From: a virus
IMG/VR virus record: IMGVR_UViG_3300023179_000343
Span: 1-31,306 of that record
Strand: one strand, 5' to 3'
Length of the DNA: 31,306 nt
Each line of letters opens with the position of its first letter. The first letter of the stretch is position 1. Shown one piece after another: positions 15,895 through 23,221 of the stretch. Below the pieces are notes generated by a model. That model worked only from the letters and a program-made list of their open reading frames with translations, was not told where the DNA came from and did not search any database. Both the position numbers and the translations under genes were made by a program.

Positions 15895-17480
15895 CACAAA
15901 AGCCAGCTCAAATCTTCATTTCTTCCGTTTATATTAATATTATACGGATTTTGATTCATGTTAGGCATGTATGCTCCGTTAAGTTGAGTACGAACTGCTT
16001 GTATATTATTTAACGCAGCTCGAGCTAAATCCATGTTTTGTGATTTAAACTTTAATGCTGTATCACGAACGAACATTGCTGTCGCCATACTCATAACTAA
16101 ATCATCATTATAACCAGATTGAGCTTCAGCTCTACCGTTTTTCCATAAGAATACTCTCATTTCTTCTAATAATCGTTTAGATCGGATAACAACACTTTTA
16201 TCACCCACATATTCTCTAAACTTATTAATCACAAGTGGTCTTGTTCTTAAAGACATTGTAAATCCTGGTACCATTTTTGACGGATCATCTGATCTATCTA
16301 AATAGTTTTCAGCAGTTAATGCGTCACTTTTTGTAGAGTAGTATAAGTTTTTATATTCTCTTTCTTGTATTGCTTCAATAGTTGACCAACCCATATTTGC
16401 GTTTTCAACTACTAACATAGCATTGTTATATTCTGTGGATAAACCGCATAAAAAGTAACCAAATTCACGAGGTGATAATTGTCCTTTATACTCAGCTACT
16501 TGTGTATTTGATTCAATATCAATTACATGACATGCAGATGAATCTTTACCATCACCTCTAGCTACGTCTGCAACAACCATGTAACTACGAGTATAATCTG
16601 GCGACTCCCACACCCATAAGTTACGATCAACTCCCCTTCTCTCCACGGGATCTTTAAGAGAAGTTGCTGAAATATATTCTATTTGCTCATTATAAAATAC
16701 AGTATCACCTGAAGTATTAAAGTCACAGTCACATTCTTGTGCTGCTAGTCTTGGGTCTCCTAATAAACTATCTTGTGTTTTTCTCCACTTTTCATCTCGT
16801 TCAGGGTGAACATACCAAGGTAATTTTATCGGTAAAAAACTAGGAACCCCTTCTTCAACTACACCAGATTCTGCTTTAATCCATGTTTTATGGAACCAAT
16901 TACCTGTACCATATGGAGTAGACAATACAATTGCTCCACCACCAGTTGCTAAGGTTTGTTGAGCAGATGCCCATATTTCCTCTACACCATCAATGAAAGC
17001 AGCCTCGTCTATAATTAAAAGTGATACTGCTTCTGATCGACCTGCGTCACCAGCCGCAGAAACTGCTTTAACTTGAGAACCATTACTTAGTCGTAATGTT
17101 AGTTTATTATTTTCATCTGCTGGTATTTTTAGCCATGAAGGAAGGTTTTCAAACATGAATTTAACTTTCGTTACCATGTTCTTAGCTGTTTCCTGCTTAG
17201 TAGCTATACAAAGAACGTTTTTGTCCTTTTGAAACAACATTAACCATAATGAATAACCTGCTACCAATGTAGATATACCTAACTGACGAGACTTAAGTAT
17301 TATATCATACGGATTATCTCTCCATAAATGTAATACTTTTTCTTGGAATGGGTATAAATTAAATTGAATTCTACCGCGAGTAGGATGTTGAATATAGCAG
17401 TATTTCTTCATGAAGTGTGCTGGGTCTTGAGCACATTTCAAGTATTCTTCCCTAATAATTTGTTTAATATCTTGACTCAT
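15894..17480 (-). CDS. 17: Large terminase subunit, T4 gp17-like
   Basis: A 528-residue DNA-packaging motor (T4 gp17: 610). The N-terminal ATPase has the phage-type Walker A SRQLGIST (64-71), Walker B LLIIDEA (154-160) and the coupling motif LSTPYGTGNWFH. The C-terminal RNase H-like nuclease has acidic residues D305 (VVADVARGDGKD), E359 (LVVENANMGWS) and D459/D460 (GYNDDLVMS). It docks on the portal, translocates DNA with ATP and cuts concatemers at head filling. Start at the ATG at 17480, 20 nt after the upstream gene. Neither promoter class is present immediately upstream, so it is probably co-transcribed with the 157-residue gene before it. Confidence 0.97.
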   Translation of the reverse strand: MSQDIKQIIREEYLKCAQDPAHFMKKYCYIQHPTRGRIQFNLYPFQEKVLHLWRDNPYDIILKSRQLGISTLVAGYSLWLMLFQKDKNVLCIATKQETAKNMVTKVKFMFENLPSWLKIPADENNKLTLRLSNGSQVKAVSAAGDAGRSEAVSLLIIDEAAFIDGVEEIWASAQQTLATGGGAIVLSTPYGTGNWFHKTWIKAESGVVEEGVPSFLPIKLPWYVHPERDEKWRKTQDSLLGDPRLAAQECDCDFNTSGDTVFYNEQIEYISATSLKDPVERRGVDRNLWVWESPDYTRSYMVVADVARGDGKDSSACHVIDIESNTQVAEYKGQLSPREFGYFLCGLSTEYNNAMLVVENANMGWSTIEAIQEREYKNLYYSTKSDALTAENYLDRSDDPSKMVPGFTMSLRTRPLVINKFREYVGDKSVVIRSKRLLEEMRVFLWKNGRAEAQSGYNDDLVMSMATAMFVRDTALKFKSQNMDLARAALNNIQAVRTQLNGAYMPNMNQNPYNININGRNEDLSWLL

Positions 17481-17500
17481 AAAAACCCTTTTAAGTTAAA

Positions 17501-17974
17501 TTAACCTATGATATCAGATATCAGAGCTTTAAGGTCTTTACCACCGTCTTTAAACAATTTTTTAATCTCAGGTTTGCTGATTAATTGTTTAACAATAGCG
17601 ATGTTATCTTTAGTTGGATTAGCTAATTTTTTCTTTATACCTGCTTCAACTTTGTTCAAACGTTCTTGATCAGCTGGTGATAATTTTTTAGCTAGTTTGC
17701 TTGAATTGAATTCTTTGTCGATTTTCTTCAATTCTGCTTTTGAAGGTTCTTTTTCAGGAGCATCAAATTCGTCTTCAGTTTCTTTTAATTTTTGTCCACC
17801 AGTAGTTGTTATACTAGTAACATTAGGATCTGTTTTTAAAGGATTTAATTCAGTTGGGTTTTTAACCGGAACTACTTTTGTACCTGTTTTAGTAGCAACT
17901 AAGGCATTTATATCTTCACTTAATATTTCAGTGATTATTTCTTCAATTTGTTTTTTTAACTCTGAGCGTTTCAT
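17501..17974 (-). CDS. Small protein with a targeting-like N-terminus, in the gp16 (small terminase) position
   Basis: A 157-residue protein just upstream of gp17, where T4 has gp16 (164 residues). The N-terminus MKRSELKKQIEEIITEILSE is an amphipathic helix ending in I-L-S-E, like the possible capsid-targeting motif of other genes in this window. The middle is Thr/Pro/Lys-rich and likely disordered; the C-terminus is helical (LSPADQERLNKVEAGIKKKL, KPEIKKLFKDGGKDLKALI). I see no helix-turn-helix or gp16 signature, so a small terminase role is only positional and a head-packaged protein is equally possible. A class II motif ends 15 nt before the ATG. Confidence 0.5.
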   Translation of the reverse strand: MKRSELKKQIEEIITEILSEDINALVATKTGTKVVPVKNPTELNPLKTDPNVTSITTTGGQKLKETEDEFDAPEKEPSKAELKKIDKEFNSSKLAKKLSPADQERLNKVEAGIKKKLANPTKDNIAIVKQLISKPEIKKLFKDGGKDLKALISDIIG

Positions 17975-17989
17975 ACTTAGGATTTGGAT

Positions 17990-17997
17990 ATAAATAT
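17990..17997 (-). promoter_or_regulatory. Class II motif ATATTTAT before the 157-residue gene upstream of gp17
   Basis: Coding strand TTGATATTTATATCC, 15 nt before the ATG and overlapping the stop of the kinase gene. It would drive the gp17 block. Confidence 0.5.
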
Positions 17998-18527
17998 CAA
18001 AACCCTAAATAAAATTTCACTTGTTCTATTCTCTGTTCTATAGTACCTGATATGATGCCAAAATTAGTTATATATGGTAATGCTTCTTTGCAAGCATGTT
18101 TAATAGTTAAGTCAATTAGATTACGATAATCAGCATCTGTTTCTCTAACACCATTATTTTCTATAGGAATCCCTACAGGTGACACATAAAATATATAATC
18201 ATATTCAGGAATAAAAGCAGAAGCATAATTAATAAACTCCTCTTTCTCATCCGCTTCAATAGACTCAGCACAATGAGCAAAAGCCATAACATCAATTACT
18301 GTTCTATCAGTAATAACATTTTCTCTCATCAACTCAGAACAACGTTCAGCTAAGAATATTGTTTGACCTTTCAATGTACTATCAGTATTCAATGGAATAC
18401 CTAAATCACGTAAGTATTTACTACGTTCAGTAGCAAAATAATAGTCTTTAAATTCAGGTAATTCTTTTAAAGCATTAACTAATGTTGTTTTACCTACTGA
18501 GACTGTACCACAAAATCCTATCTTCAT
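17997..18527 (-). CDS. P-loop nucleoside/nucleotide kinase-like protein (AAA_28/NadR-like)
   Basis: A 176-residue protein with an N-terminal P-loop GTVSVGKTTL (G7-K13-T14), then YYFATERSKYLRDLGIPLN, a lid-like helix with QTIFLAERCSELMREN, and ITDRTVIDVMAFAH, whose Asp resembles the DR-containing Walker B region of deoxynucleoside and NadR-type kinases. YDYIFYVSP is the next beta strand. This fits the AAA_28 group of small ATP-dependent kinases; substrate (deoxynucleoside, dNMP or nicotinamide riboside) cannot be told from sequence. It sits just before the packaging genes and could supply nucleotides. A TATAAATA-like sequence lies 9 nt upstream of the start, which could be a promoter or chance in AT-rich DNA. 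Confidence 0.7.
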   Translation of the reverse strand: MKIGFCGTVSVGKTTLVNALKELPEFKDYYFATERSKYLRDLGIPLNTDSTLKGQTIFLAERCSELMRENVITDRTVIDVMAFAHCAESIEADEKEEFINYASAFIPEYDYIFYVSPVGIPIENNGVRETDADYRNLIDLTIKHACKEALPYITNFGIISGTIEQRIEQVKFYLGF

Positions 18528-18551
18528 ATATTGTTTTATTTATAATGTAAT

Positions 18552-18576
18552 AAAAAAGGCCTGCATTTGCAAGCCT
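18552..18576 (-). terminator. Intrinsic terminator after the 78-residue gene
   Basis: Minus strand AGGCTTGC, loop AAAT, GCAGGCCT (8-bp stem with one G-U pair, 18557-18576), followed by TTTTTT (complement of 18552-18557). It stands between the 78-residue gene and the kinase gene. Confidence 0.85.
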
Positions 18577-18597
18577 AATTTAAAATATGTTTTAAAA

Positions 18598-18834
18598 TTA
18601 AAATCGCTGTTTAGCAACTCCACTCTTGTACCAAGGTAACCCATCACCTGATTTTTTAGCTTTCTTCCAACTATCCTTGGTGTGTTCGAAACCATTAATG
18701 AAATATTCTTCTCTTCCATCCGGATGAACCACAGCTGGACCTTCCCAATTATGTAATTTACCATCTTTCATGTAACGTACTGTTCCATCTGGTGACTTAA
18801 AACGCTTTACTTGCAATGTTTGATCGATACCCAT
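18598..18834 (-). CDS. Small MORN-like repeat protein
   Basis: A 78-residue protein with VRYMKDGKLHNWEGPAVVHP, DGREEYFINGFEHTKDSWKK, the pattern of short phage proteins that read as D/N-G-K-L-H-x-x-x-G-P-A and E-Y-x-I-N-G. These are MORN-like beta-hairpin repeats of unknown role. It has a class I promoter upstream (18850-18885) and its own intrinsic terminator about 22 nt after the stop, so it is a single-gene transcription unit. A second, overlapping open frame on the same strand (18540-18764) is not supported. Confidence 0.7.
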   Translation of the reverse strand: MGIDQTLQVKRFKSPDGTVRYMKDGKLHNWEGPAVVHPDGREEYFINGFEHTKDSWKKAKKSGDGLPWYKSGVAKQRF

Positions 18835-18849
18835 ATGTTTTTTATTTTA

Positions 18850-18885
18850 TATTTAAATATAACATCAAAACTTTGCGAAGCCAAA
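18850..18885 (-). promoter_or_regulatory. Class I promoter A (TTTGGC-N18-TATATTTAAATA)
   Basis: On the minus strand TTTGGC (18880-18885) is followed after 18 bp by TATATTTAAATA (18850-18861), 15 nt before the ATG of the 78-residue gene. It matches sites B and C in sequence and spacing, and resembles the Bacteroidetes -33 TTTG / -7 TAnnTTTG promoter. Confidence 0.75.
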
Positions 18886-18892
18886 CAAAAGG

Positions 18893-19132
18893 TTATATAT
18901 TTTCCAAGTAATCTAAGAAATTTTCAAACACTTTTCGTTGTTCTTCACCTGATTTGGTAATAGCTTCACGTAATAGTGACGGAACATCTTGGTGAGACTC
19001 GACTAAAAGTTGACTAAAGTTATGGAGAGTTAGTTTTTCTGTTAACAAATCCACACTTTCATCACCATAATCTTCTAAGTCATTCAAATATAACTGGATA
19101 TATTCGTTTATTTTACTTTTTGAGAACTTCAT
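18893..19132 (-). CDS. Small helical protein, unknown function
   Basis: A 79-residue acidic, mostly helical protein (MKFSKSKINEYIQLYLNDLE, SLLREAITKSGEEQRKVFENFLDYLENI). No family recognised. Its start lies 20 nt inside the end of the DUF6884-like gene, so it is probably translated by coupling. The phase and helical periodicity look coding; the opposite-strand frame over this area is a shadow. Confidence 0.5.
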   Translation of the reverse strand: MKFSKSKINEYIQLYLNDLEDYGDESVDLLTEKLTLHNFSQLLVESHQDVPSLLREAITKSGEEQRKVFENFLDYLENI

Positions 19133-19586
19133 ATATAATGTTTTTTAATTTAGTAAATATCTCACTTAACTGGCTGTTTAACCATTTTAAACGTTGTCCA
19201 AATCGTTTTCCCTCCATAGGCGTTTCCATGTTTTCTTCTGGGATATATTTAGTTAAAGGCTTTAAGTACTCGCTACCGGTGAGGAATATGAATTTGTCTT
19301 TTTCTGGGTTAATACCCGCTGATTTCATTTGTTTTACTGTCTCCTCACCCCATTTTTCTTTCTCATCTTTAGGCATTTCTTTAAGAGTTTTGTCGTATGG
19401 AGCCAACTCTTTAGTTAAAGGTACCAAGTGATGCTTAGCAGATAGAATAAACATTTTATCTGGTTTCAGTTTTTTTCCGTACTCTAAAGTTTTCTGGAAC
19501 ATTGGGGAAGCAGAATACAGCTCCTGTGCAGGAGCCGTACGATCTATCTTTGATTTAGTGCAACTTAAAAGTACTATTCTAGCCAT
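19113..19586 (-). CDS. DUF6884-like protein
   Basis: A 157-residue protein with VLLSCTKSKIDRTAPAQELY near the N-terminus, FQKTLEYGKKLKPDKMFILSAKHHLVPL and APYDKTLKEM. The order Cys-x-Lys-x-Lys, A-x-x-LY, ILSAK-x-x-L, PYD-x-TL is the signature I associate with DUF6884, a small alpha/beta family found in bacteria and phages; biochemical function is not established to my knowledge. A class II motif and an 8-bp inverted repeat overlap its start region. The following 79-residue gene overlaps its end. Confidence 0.7.
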   Translation of the reverse strand: MARIVLLSCTKSKIDRTAPAQELYSASPMFQKTLEYGKKLKPDKMFILSAKHHLVPLTKELAPYDKTLKEMPKDEKEKWGEETVKQMKSAGINPEKDKFIFLTGSEYLKPLTKYIPEENMETPMEGKRFGQRLKWLNSQLSEIFTKLKNIIYEVLKK

Positions 19587-19607
19587 TTATGATTTATTTA
19601 TCATAAA
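19586..19607. repeat. Perfect 8-bp inverted repeat at the start of the DUF6884-like gene
   Basis: TTTATGAT, 6-nt spacer, ATCATAAA. It spans the first base of the start codon and overlaps the class II motif, so it could be an operator or a hairpin affecting initiation. AT-rich context makes chance possible. Confidence 0.4.
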
Positions 19608-19610
19608 TAT
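19603..19610 (-). promoter_or_regulatory. Class II motif ATATTTAT before the DUF6884-like gene
   Basis: Coding strand GTAATATTTATGATAAA, 16 nt before the ATG. Putative late-type promoter outside the structural block. Confidence 0.45.
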
Positions 19611-19612
19611 TA

Positions 19613-20701
19613 CTACACTGTTATCTCTTTAATCACTTCTCTTCCCATCATATGGTTAAGATGAGCTTTTAAACATTGAGCATAAACACTACTATGTTGA
19701 GGAGCGATTTTAGTTAAACCAACAATTATTTCATCAATAGAACATCTATCATAACGTGAACTTATTTTGAATTTTTCTAGTTTTTTTATCAAAAACTTAT
19801 AATTATCATTACCATTAACTACTTTCAATTTAGGATGTACATTTAAGATATAAGAAAGATATGGTTCTGATGTTTCATATTCTGAATTAGACATAATTTC
19901 TTTGACCATATTCATGTTTTCTTTATCCTCACTATCAACCATAGTTAGTAGATTTGAAAATATGTCAATATCTAATGACATACCTTTATTTACTTCTTCT
20001 CCAAGTACATCATCATATACAACTTCTAAATCCCAATCTCTAATATTTTGTGGTAAATTCATAAAAAACTCATACTGAGAAAATGCTTTAGAATTACCAT
20101 GGCTATTAAATATTACAGCTCCGTTAACTAATGGGCATCTAAGTTTTAAACCACTAAAGTTAGAATCAATTTGAATAGCTTTCTCTAAATCTTCTGATAT
20201 AATTAAAACATATTCTTCATTAACTCTATCCCATTGTGACGTTCCTAATACATTTTTAGGTATATAATTACTAAAGTTTTTCTTTAAAATAGCTGTAGGA
20301 ATGACATAATATTGATTTGTAAGAGCGTTTTTGATCTCAAACATTTCTTCAATAAAATTATCACCAATAACAACAGTATCTAACTCTCTCCATTTACGAC
20401 CAAATGTAACATCTAGTTTATTTTCTTCAATATAATTCTTTAATTTAAAAGAAGGTAATTGAGATAACTGAGTGGAATATAATTTAGTATTAGTTTTTAG
20501 AGTATTACTTTTCCACTTATCACGTAACTCTCGATACTCGAGAGCTACGTTTTGTGGGATAAATAATGGTTGTGTCTTACTCCAAGAGTACTTACTAAGA
20601 CTACTATTAGTAATTACACCTTTATGATTTGTATTAGTATTGAAATTTAGTTTAGTAAAACTAACTTTTTTCTCGACTAATTGCTTAACTATATCTTCCA
20701 T
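19613..20701 (-). CDS. Unknown protein linked to the CobS/MoxR-like ATPase
   Basis: A 362-residue soluble protein I do not recognise. No P-loop, metal-binding cluster or membrane segment is apparent. Distinct stretches are KWRELDTVVIGDNFIEEMFEI, YVIPTAILKKNFSNYIPKNV, LRCPLVNGAVIFNSHGNSKAFSQYEFF and the C-terminal SIDEIIVGLTKIAPQHSSVYAQCL. Its start is only 2 nt after the stop of the AAA+ gene, with no promoter between, so it is made together with the ATPase. I infer a partner, substrate or adaptor of the ATPase/VWA pair encoded just upstream; this is context only. Confidence 0.55.
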   Translation of the reverse strand: MEDIVKQLVEKKVSFTKLNFNTNTNHKGVITNSSLSKYSWSKTQPLFIPQNVALEYRELRDKWKSNTLKTNTKLYSTQLSQLPSFKLKNYIEENKLDVTFGRKWRELDTVVIGDNFIEEMFEIKNALTNQYYVIPTAILKKNFSNYIPKNVLGTSQWDRVNEEYVLIISEDLEKAIQIDSNFSGLKLRCPLVNGAVIFNSHGNSKAFSQYEFFMNLPQNIRDWDLEVVYDDVLGEEVNKGMSLDIDIFSNLLTMVDSEDKENMNMVKEIMSNSEYETSEPYLSYILNVHPKLKVVNGNDNYKFLIKKLEKFKISSRYDRCSIDEIIVGLTKIAPQHSSVYAQCLKAHLNHMMGREVIKEITV

Positions 20702-20703
20702 AA

Positions 20704-21903
20704 TTATTTAGTTAAAAATTTCAATAATGTTTTGTTCAACATCAATGATTTGAAATTAGCTGTATCGCCATTGTAAATTTCTTTTACAATTTTATATTTC
20801 AAATCCACAGCAAACAATTCTTCATTCATCAACATTGCTAAACGATCAATAAGTGGTTTCTCAATTTTGTTATGTTTAGCATAAAACAAACTGTAGTTGA
20901 TAATACGTTGTGAGATGATTGATGCTAAGTCGGCGCGATATTTATCATCTTTACCAATTACACTCTTCAATTGACTAACTACATAATCATCACTTTCATG
21001 AGTCAAAATAGCTTGTGGTGAAATAATCTTGTCCAAACGGTTATTAATAAACATTGTGAACAAAGTTGAGAACTCACCACCAACACTACCTTCACCAATC
21101 ATCTGAATCAAAGGCAAACTACCTTCAAACGAATCAAGTGATGAAATTGAATTGAAGAATGTAGTGATACTTCGTGAGTTAGTATTTGTAGTAACTAACT
21201 CTGGATGTTTCAACAAGAAGTTGATACAACGACTATCTACTTGAGCATTTTCAGCCCACTCACTCCAACAGTTAATATCAAATTTCAAATTAACTGAGAT
21301 GAATCGTGTTTTTTGAGCGTTGTCAATACTATTTACCAAATAATCACCGTTATCAGGATTACTTGTAAGAATAATATGCCAATCTTTTGGTAGTTCCCAA
21401 CTGATATATTGTTGGCGGTCTATCAGTTCCATAACAGCTTGAATGAATCGAATATCAGCGCGGTTCCAGTCATCCAAAAGCAAAATACCTCCAGTTGATT
21501 TACCACTAATCCATTCAGGTGGACAGTAACTCATTCGGTTTTTACCGGTGAATTTGAAACCTAAACGCGTATACTCATCAACAGCATGTTCATCAATCCA
21601 AACTGGTGACTCATCTTTAGTCACTTCAAACTGACGAATTGGAAATCCTACCAAGTCACCCAATTCCTCAATTTGGGCTAAGTTTAACTTAACAAAATTC
21701 AAATCCAATTCTTTTGCTAATTGAACAATAGTTGATGTTTTACCAATACCTGAGTCACCAACTACTTCAACGGCTACAGGTGGTTTGTTTGTTTTTTGTA
21801 GATAACGATTGTTATCAATAATGTGTTTTAAGAATTCTTTAGCTTCTTTAACGTTCAAATCTACTTGACGAGAAGCATTACTTTTAGTTGCTTTTTTAGC
21901 CAT
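20704..21903 (-). CDS. MoxR/CobS-like AAA+ ATPase
   Basis: A 399-residue AAA+ protein: Walker A GDSGIGKT (49-56), Walker B GILLLDDWNRAD (139-150) and sensor-1-like IILTSNPDNGDY (177-188). The pattern matches the AAA_5/MoxR group; aquatic T4-like phages often carry such a gene annotated as cobS. In cellular systems these ATPases work with a VWA-domain protein as chelatases or chaperones. The VWA partner gene lies directly upstream, and the 362-residue unknown gene directly downstream. Class I promoter B fills the 54-bp gap before the start. Real cobaltochelatase activity is doubtful, since no CobN or cobalamin pathway gene is in the window. Confidence 0.85.
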   Translation of the reverse strand: MAKKATKSNASRQVDLNVKEAKEFLKHIIDNNRYLQKTNKPPVAVEVVGDSGIGKTSTIVQLAKELDLNFVKLNLAQIEELGDLVGFPIRQFEVTKDESPVWIDEHAVDEYTRLGFKFTGKNRMSYCPPEWISGKSTGGILLLDDWNRADIRFIQAVMELIDRQQYISWELPKDWHIILTSNPDNGDYLVNSIDNAQKTRFISVNLKFDINCWSEWAENAQVDSRCINFLLKHPELVTTNTNSRSITTFFNSISSLDSFEGSLPLIQMIGEGSVGGEFSTLFTMFINNRLDKIISPQAILTHESDDYVVSQLKSVIGKDDKYRADLASIISQRIINYSLFYAKHNKIEKPLIDRLAMLMNEELFAVDLKYKIVKEIYNGDTANFKSLMLNKTLLKFLTK

Positions 21904-21921
21904 TTTATAACCTATTTATTT

Positions 21922-21957
21922 TATTTAAATATAACATTTAATTTTTGGGAGGCCAAA
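21922..21957 (-). promoter_or_regulatory. Class I promoter B (TTTGGC-N18-TATATTTAAATA)
   Basis: TTTGGC (21952-21957) and TATATTTAAATA (21922-21933) on the minus strand, 18 bp apart, ending 18 nt before the AAA+ gene ATG. The 12-bp downstream element is identical to sites A and C. Confidence 0.8.
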
Positions 21958-23145
21958 TTAATATTGGATTTTGATTGTATGACCCCAACTCTCTTGAACT
22001 TCTTCAACTCCAGCTCCTTTATTACATAAAACCATCATTGTTGGTTTATGACTACGTACTGTTCTATCACCAATAAAACCGTCTGTTAAAATAATCAAAC
22101 TACTATATTGACGATGCTCATTAAAGTATTCAATAATTGGATTCATGTCAGTACCACCTCTACCACGTACTGATTCAGGCATATCTCCATCATATTCCCA
22201 AGTTCTATGAATAGTAGCATCACATTCAGCGACAGTAATTTTAATACCTGTTTTCCACATGTGATAAATTTCACTGAAGAACTCTAATAAATCTGCATCA
22301 CTAACAGAACCTGAAGTATCTACACCTACTAAGACGTGTTTTTTAGTCTTAATTTTAAGAGCTGGATTACCTGGAAAACGTCTGTTTAGTTTTCTACGTG
22401 TTTTTTTAGTGTAAATTTTATTTGAAGTACCAAAGAAACGTCTAAAATACGATTTCCAATCATATGAAGGTGGAACTATTTCAAACAAACTATTAATAAA
22501 AGATTCCAACTCAGATGGAACGAACCCACGTGATCTCTCTTTATTAGACTCAACAATTTCTTTAATCTGGTGTTTAATCTGATTTGCTACTAATTTCTTT
22601 TCAGCATCTGTTAAACTATCAAATTCTTTCCATGTTGGGTGTAATCCACCATTTTCATCTCCTTTTAACGCATCTAGTAAACCATTCAGTTTAGGACTAG
22701 AACCATTTTGAGCAGCTTGTTTCAACAAATCATAGTATACTCGTGTACCTGCTTTAAGAGGCAAATTCAGTTCTGGGAATGTTGATGGTAGAAGAATATC
22801 TTCTGTTGGATAAAATGCTGGGTCAATATATTGATTAATCTCAATATCTGCGGCTACATTATGTAGTTCATGATCATCAAATTTTTCACGGTCTTCTAAG
22901 TGATTGAAACATATATGTAACAACTCATGTTTCAAAAGACCGATTTTTTGATTGTCTCCTTTCAAAGAATCCCAAAATTCTTTATTAACTGCTAATTGAT
23001 AGTTAATGTTGTTTTTACAAACACCGGCTGTTGGTACATCTTTACGTTCTACTTTGTTAAGAGTAGACAAAAACACACCATAAAACGGTTCTTTAAACAT
23101 TAATAACTTACCAATTCTACTAAGATCGTCGTGTAATGTTGACAT
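21958..23145 (-). CDS. CobT-like protein: DUF2201-type metallopeptidase-like domain plus VWA domain
   Basis: A 395-residue protein. The N-terminal half carries an HExxH zinc-binding motif in LKHELLHICFNH (73-77) with HNVAADIEINQYID behind it, typical of the DUF2201 N-terminal putative metallopeptidase. The C-terminal half is a VWA domain with a complete MIDAS: DTSGS (276-280), T332 in GRGGTDMNP and D355 in LIILTDGF. The linker is basic (KKTRRKLNRRF). VWA proteins pair with MoxR/CobS ATPases, and the next gene is such an ATPase. It could be a chelatase-like or protein-remodelling factor; a cleavage function is suggested but not shown by HExxH. Class I promoter C lies just upstream. Confidence 0.85.
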   Translation of the reverse strand: MSTLHDDLSRIGKLLMFKEPFYGVFLSTLNKVERKDVPTAGVCKNNINYQLAVNKEFWDSLKGDNQKIGLLKHELLHICFNHLEDREKFDDHELHNVAADIEINQYIDPAFYPTEDILLPSTFPELNLPLKAGTRVYYDLLKQAAQNGSSPKLNGLLDALKGDENGGLHPTWKEFDSLTDAEKKLVANQIKHQIKEIVESNKERSRGFVPSELESFINSLFEIVPPSYDWKSYFRRFFGTSNKIYTKKTRRKLNRRFPGNPALKIKTKKHVLVGVDTSGSVSDADLLEFFSEIYHMWKTGIKITVAECDATIHRTWEYDGDMPESVRGRGGTDMNPIIEYFNEHRQYSSLIILTDGFIGDRTVRSHKPTMMVLCNKGAGVEEVQESWGHTIKIQY

Positions 23146-23158
23146 GTTTTATAATTTA

Positions 23159-23194
23159 TATTTAAATATAGCAAGAAAGCCTGGTGAGGCCAAG
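23159..23194 (-). promoter_or_regulatory. Class I promoter C (CTTGGC-N18-TATATTTAAATA)
   Basis: CTTGGC (23189-23194) and TATATTTAAATA (23159-23170), 18 bp apart, 13 nt before the ATG of the VWA gene. The -33 element lies within a hairpin (23175-23199). Confidence 0.75.
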
Positions 23195-23199
23195 CTTTC
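23175..23199 (-). terminator. Hairpin after the FAD-dehydrogenase gene, possible weak terminator
   Basis: Minus strand GAAAGCTTGG, loop CCTCA, CCAGGCTTTC: a 10-bp stem with one G-U pair. Only TTGC follows on the minus strand, so the T-tract is poor. It overlaps promoter C and could act as terminator, as an operator, or both. Confidence 0.45.
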
Positions 23200-23221
23200 A
23201 TTTTTGAATATGTTAAAAGTT

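Noticed and set aside
18537-18544. T4-type late promoter TATAAATA in the correct orientation before the kinase gene.
   Set aside because: It is the only copy I noticed placed just before a start codon and is only 9 nt from the start, so chance in AT-rich DNA is likely; mentioned under the gene but not listed as a feature.
18540-18764. Minus-strand 74-residue open frame overlapping the 78-residue MORN-like gene.
   Set aside because: It overlaps a recognisable gene in another frame, runs through the terminator hairpin, and has no family resemblance.
20704-23145. A true cobalamin cobaltochelatase (CobS/CobT).
   Set aside because: No CobN or other cobalamin gene is present, and MoxR/VWA pairs have several unrelated roles; only the fold-level name is used.
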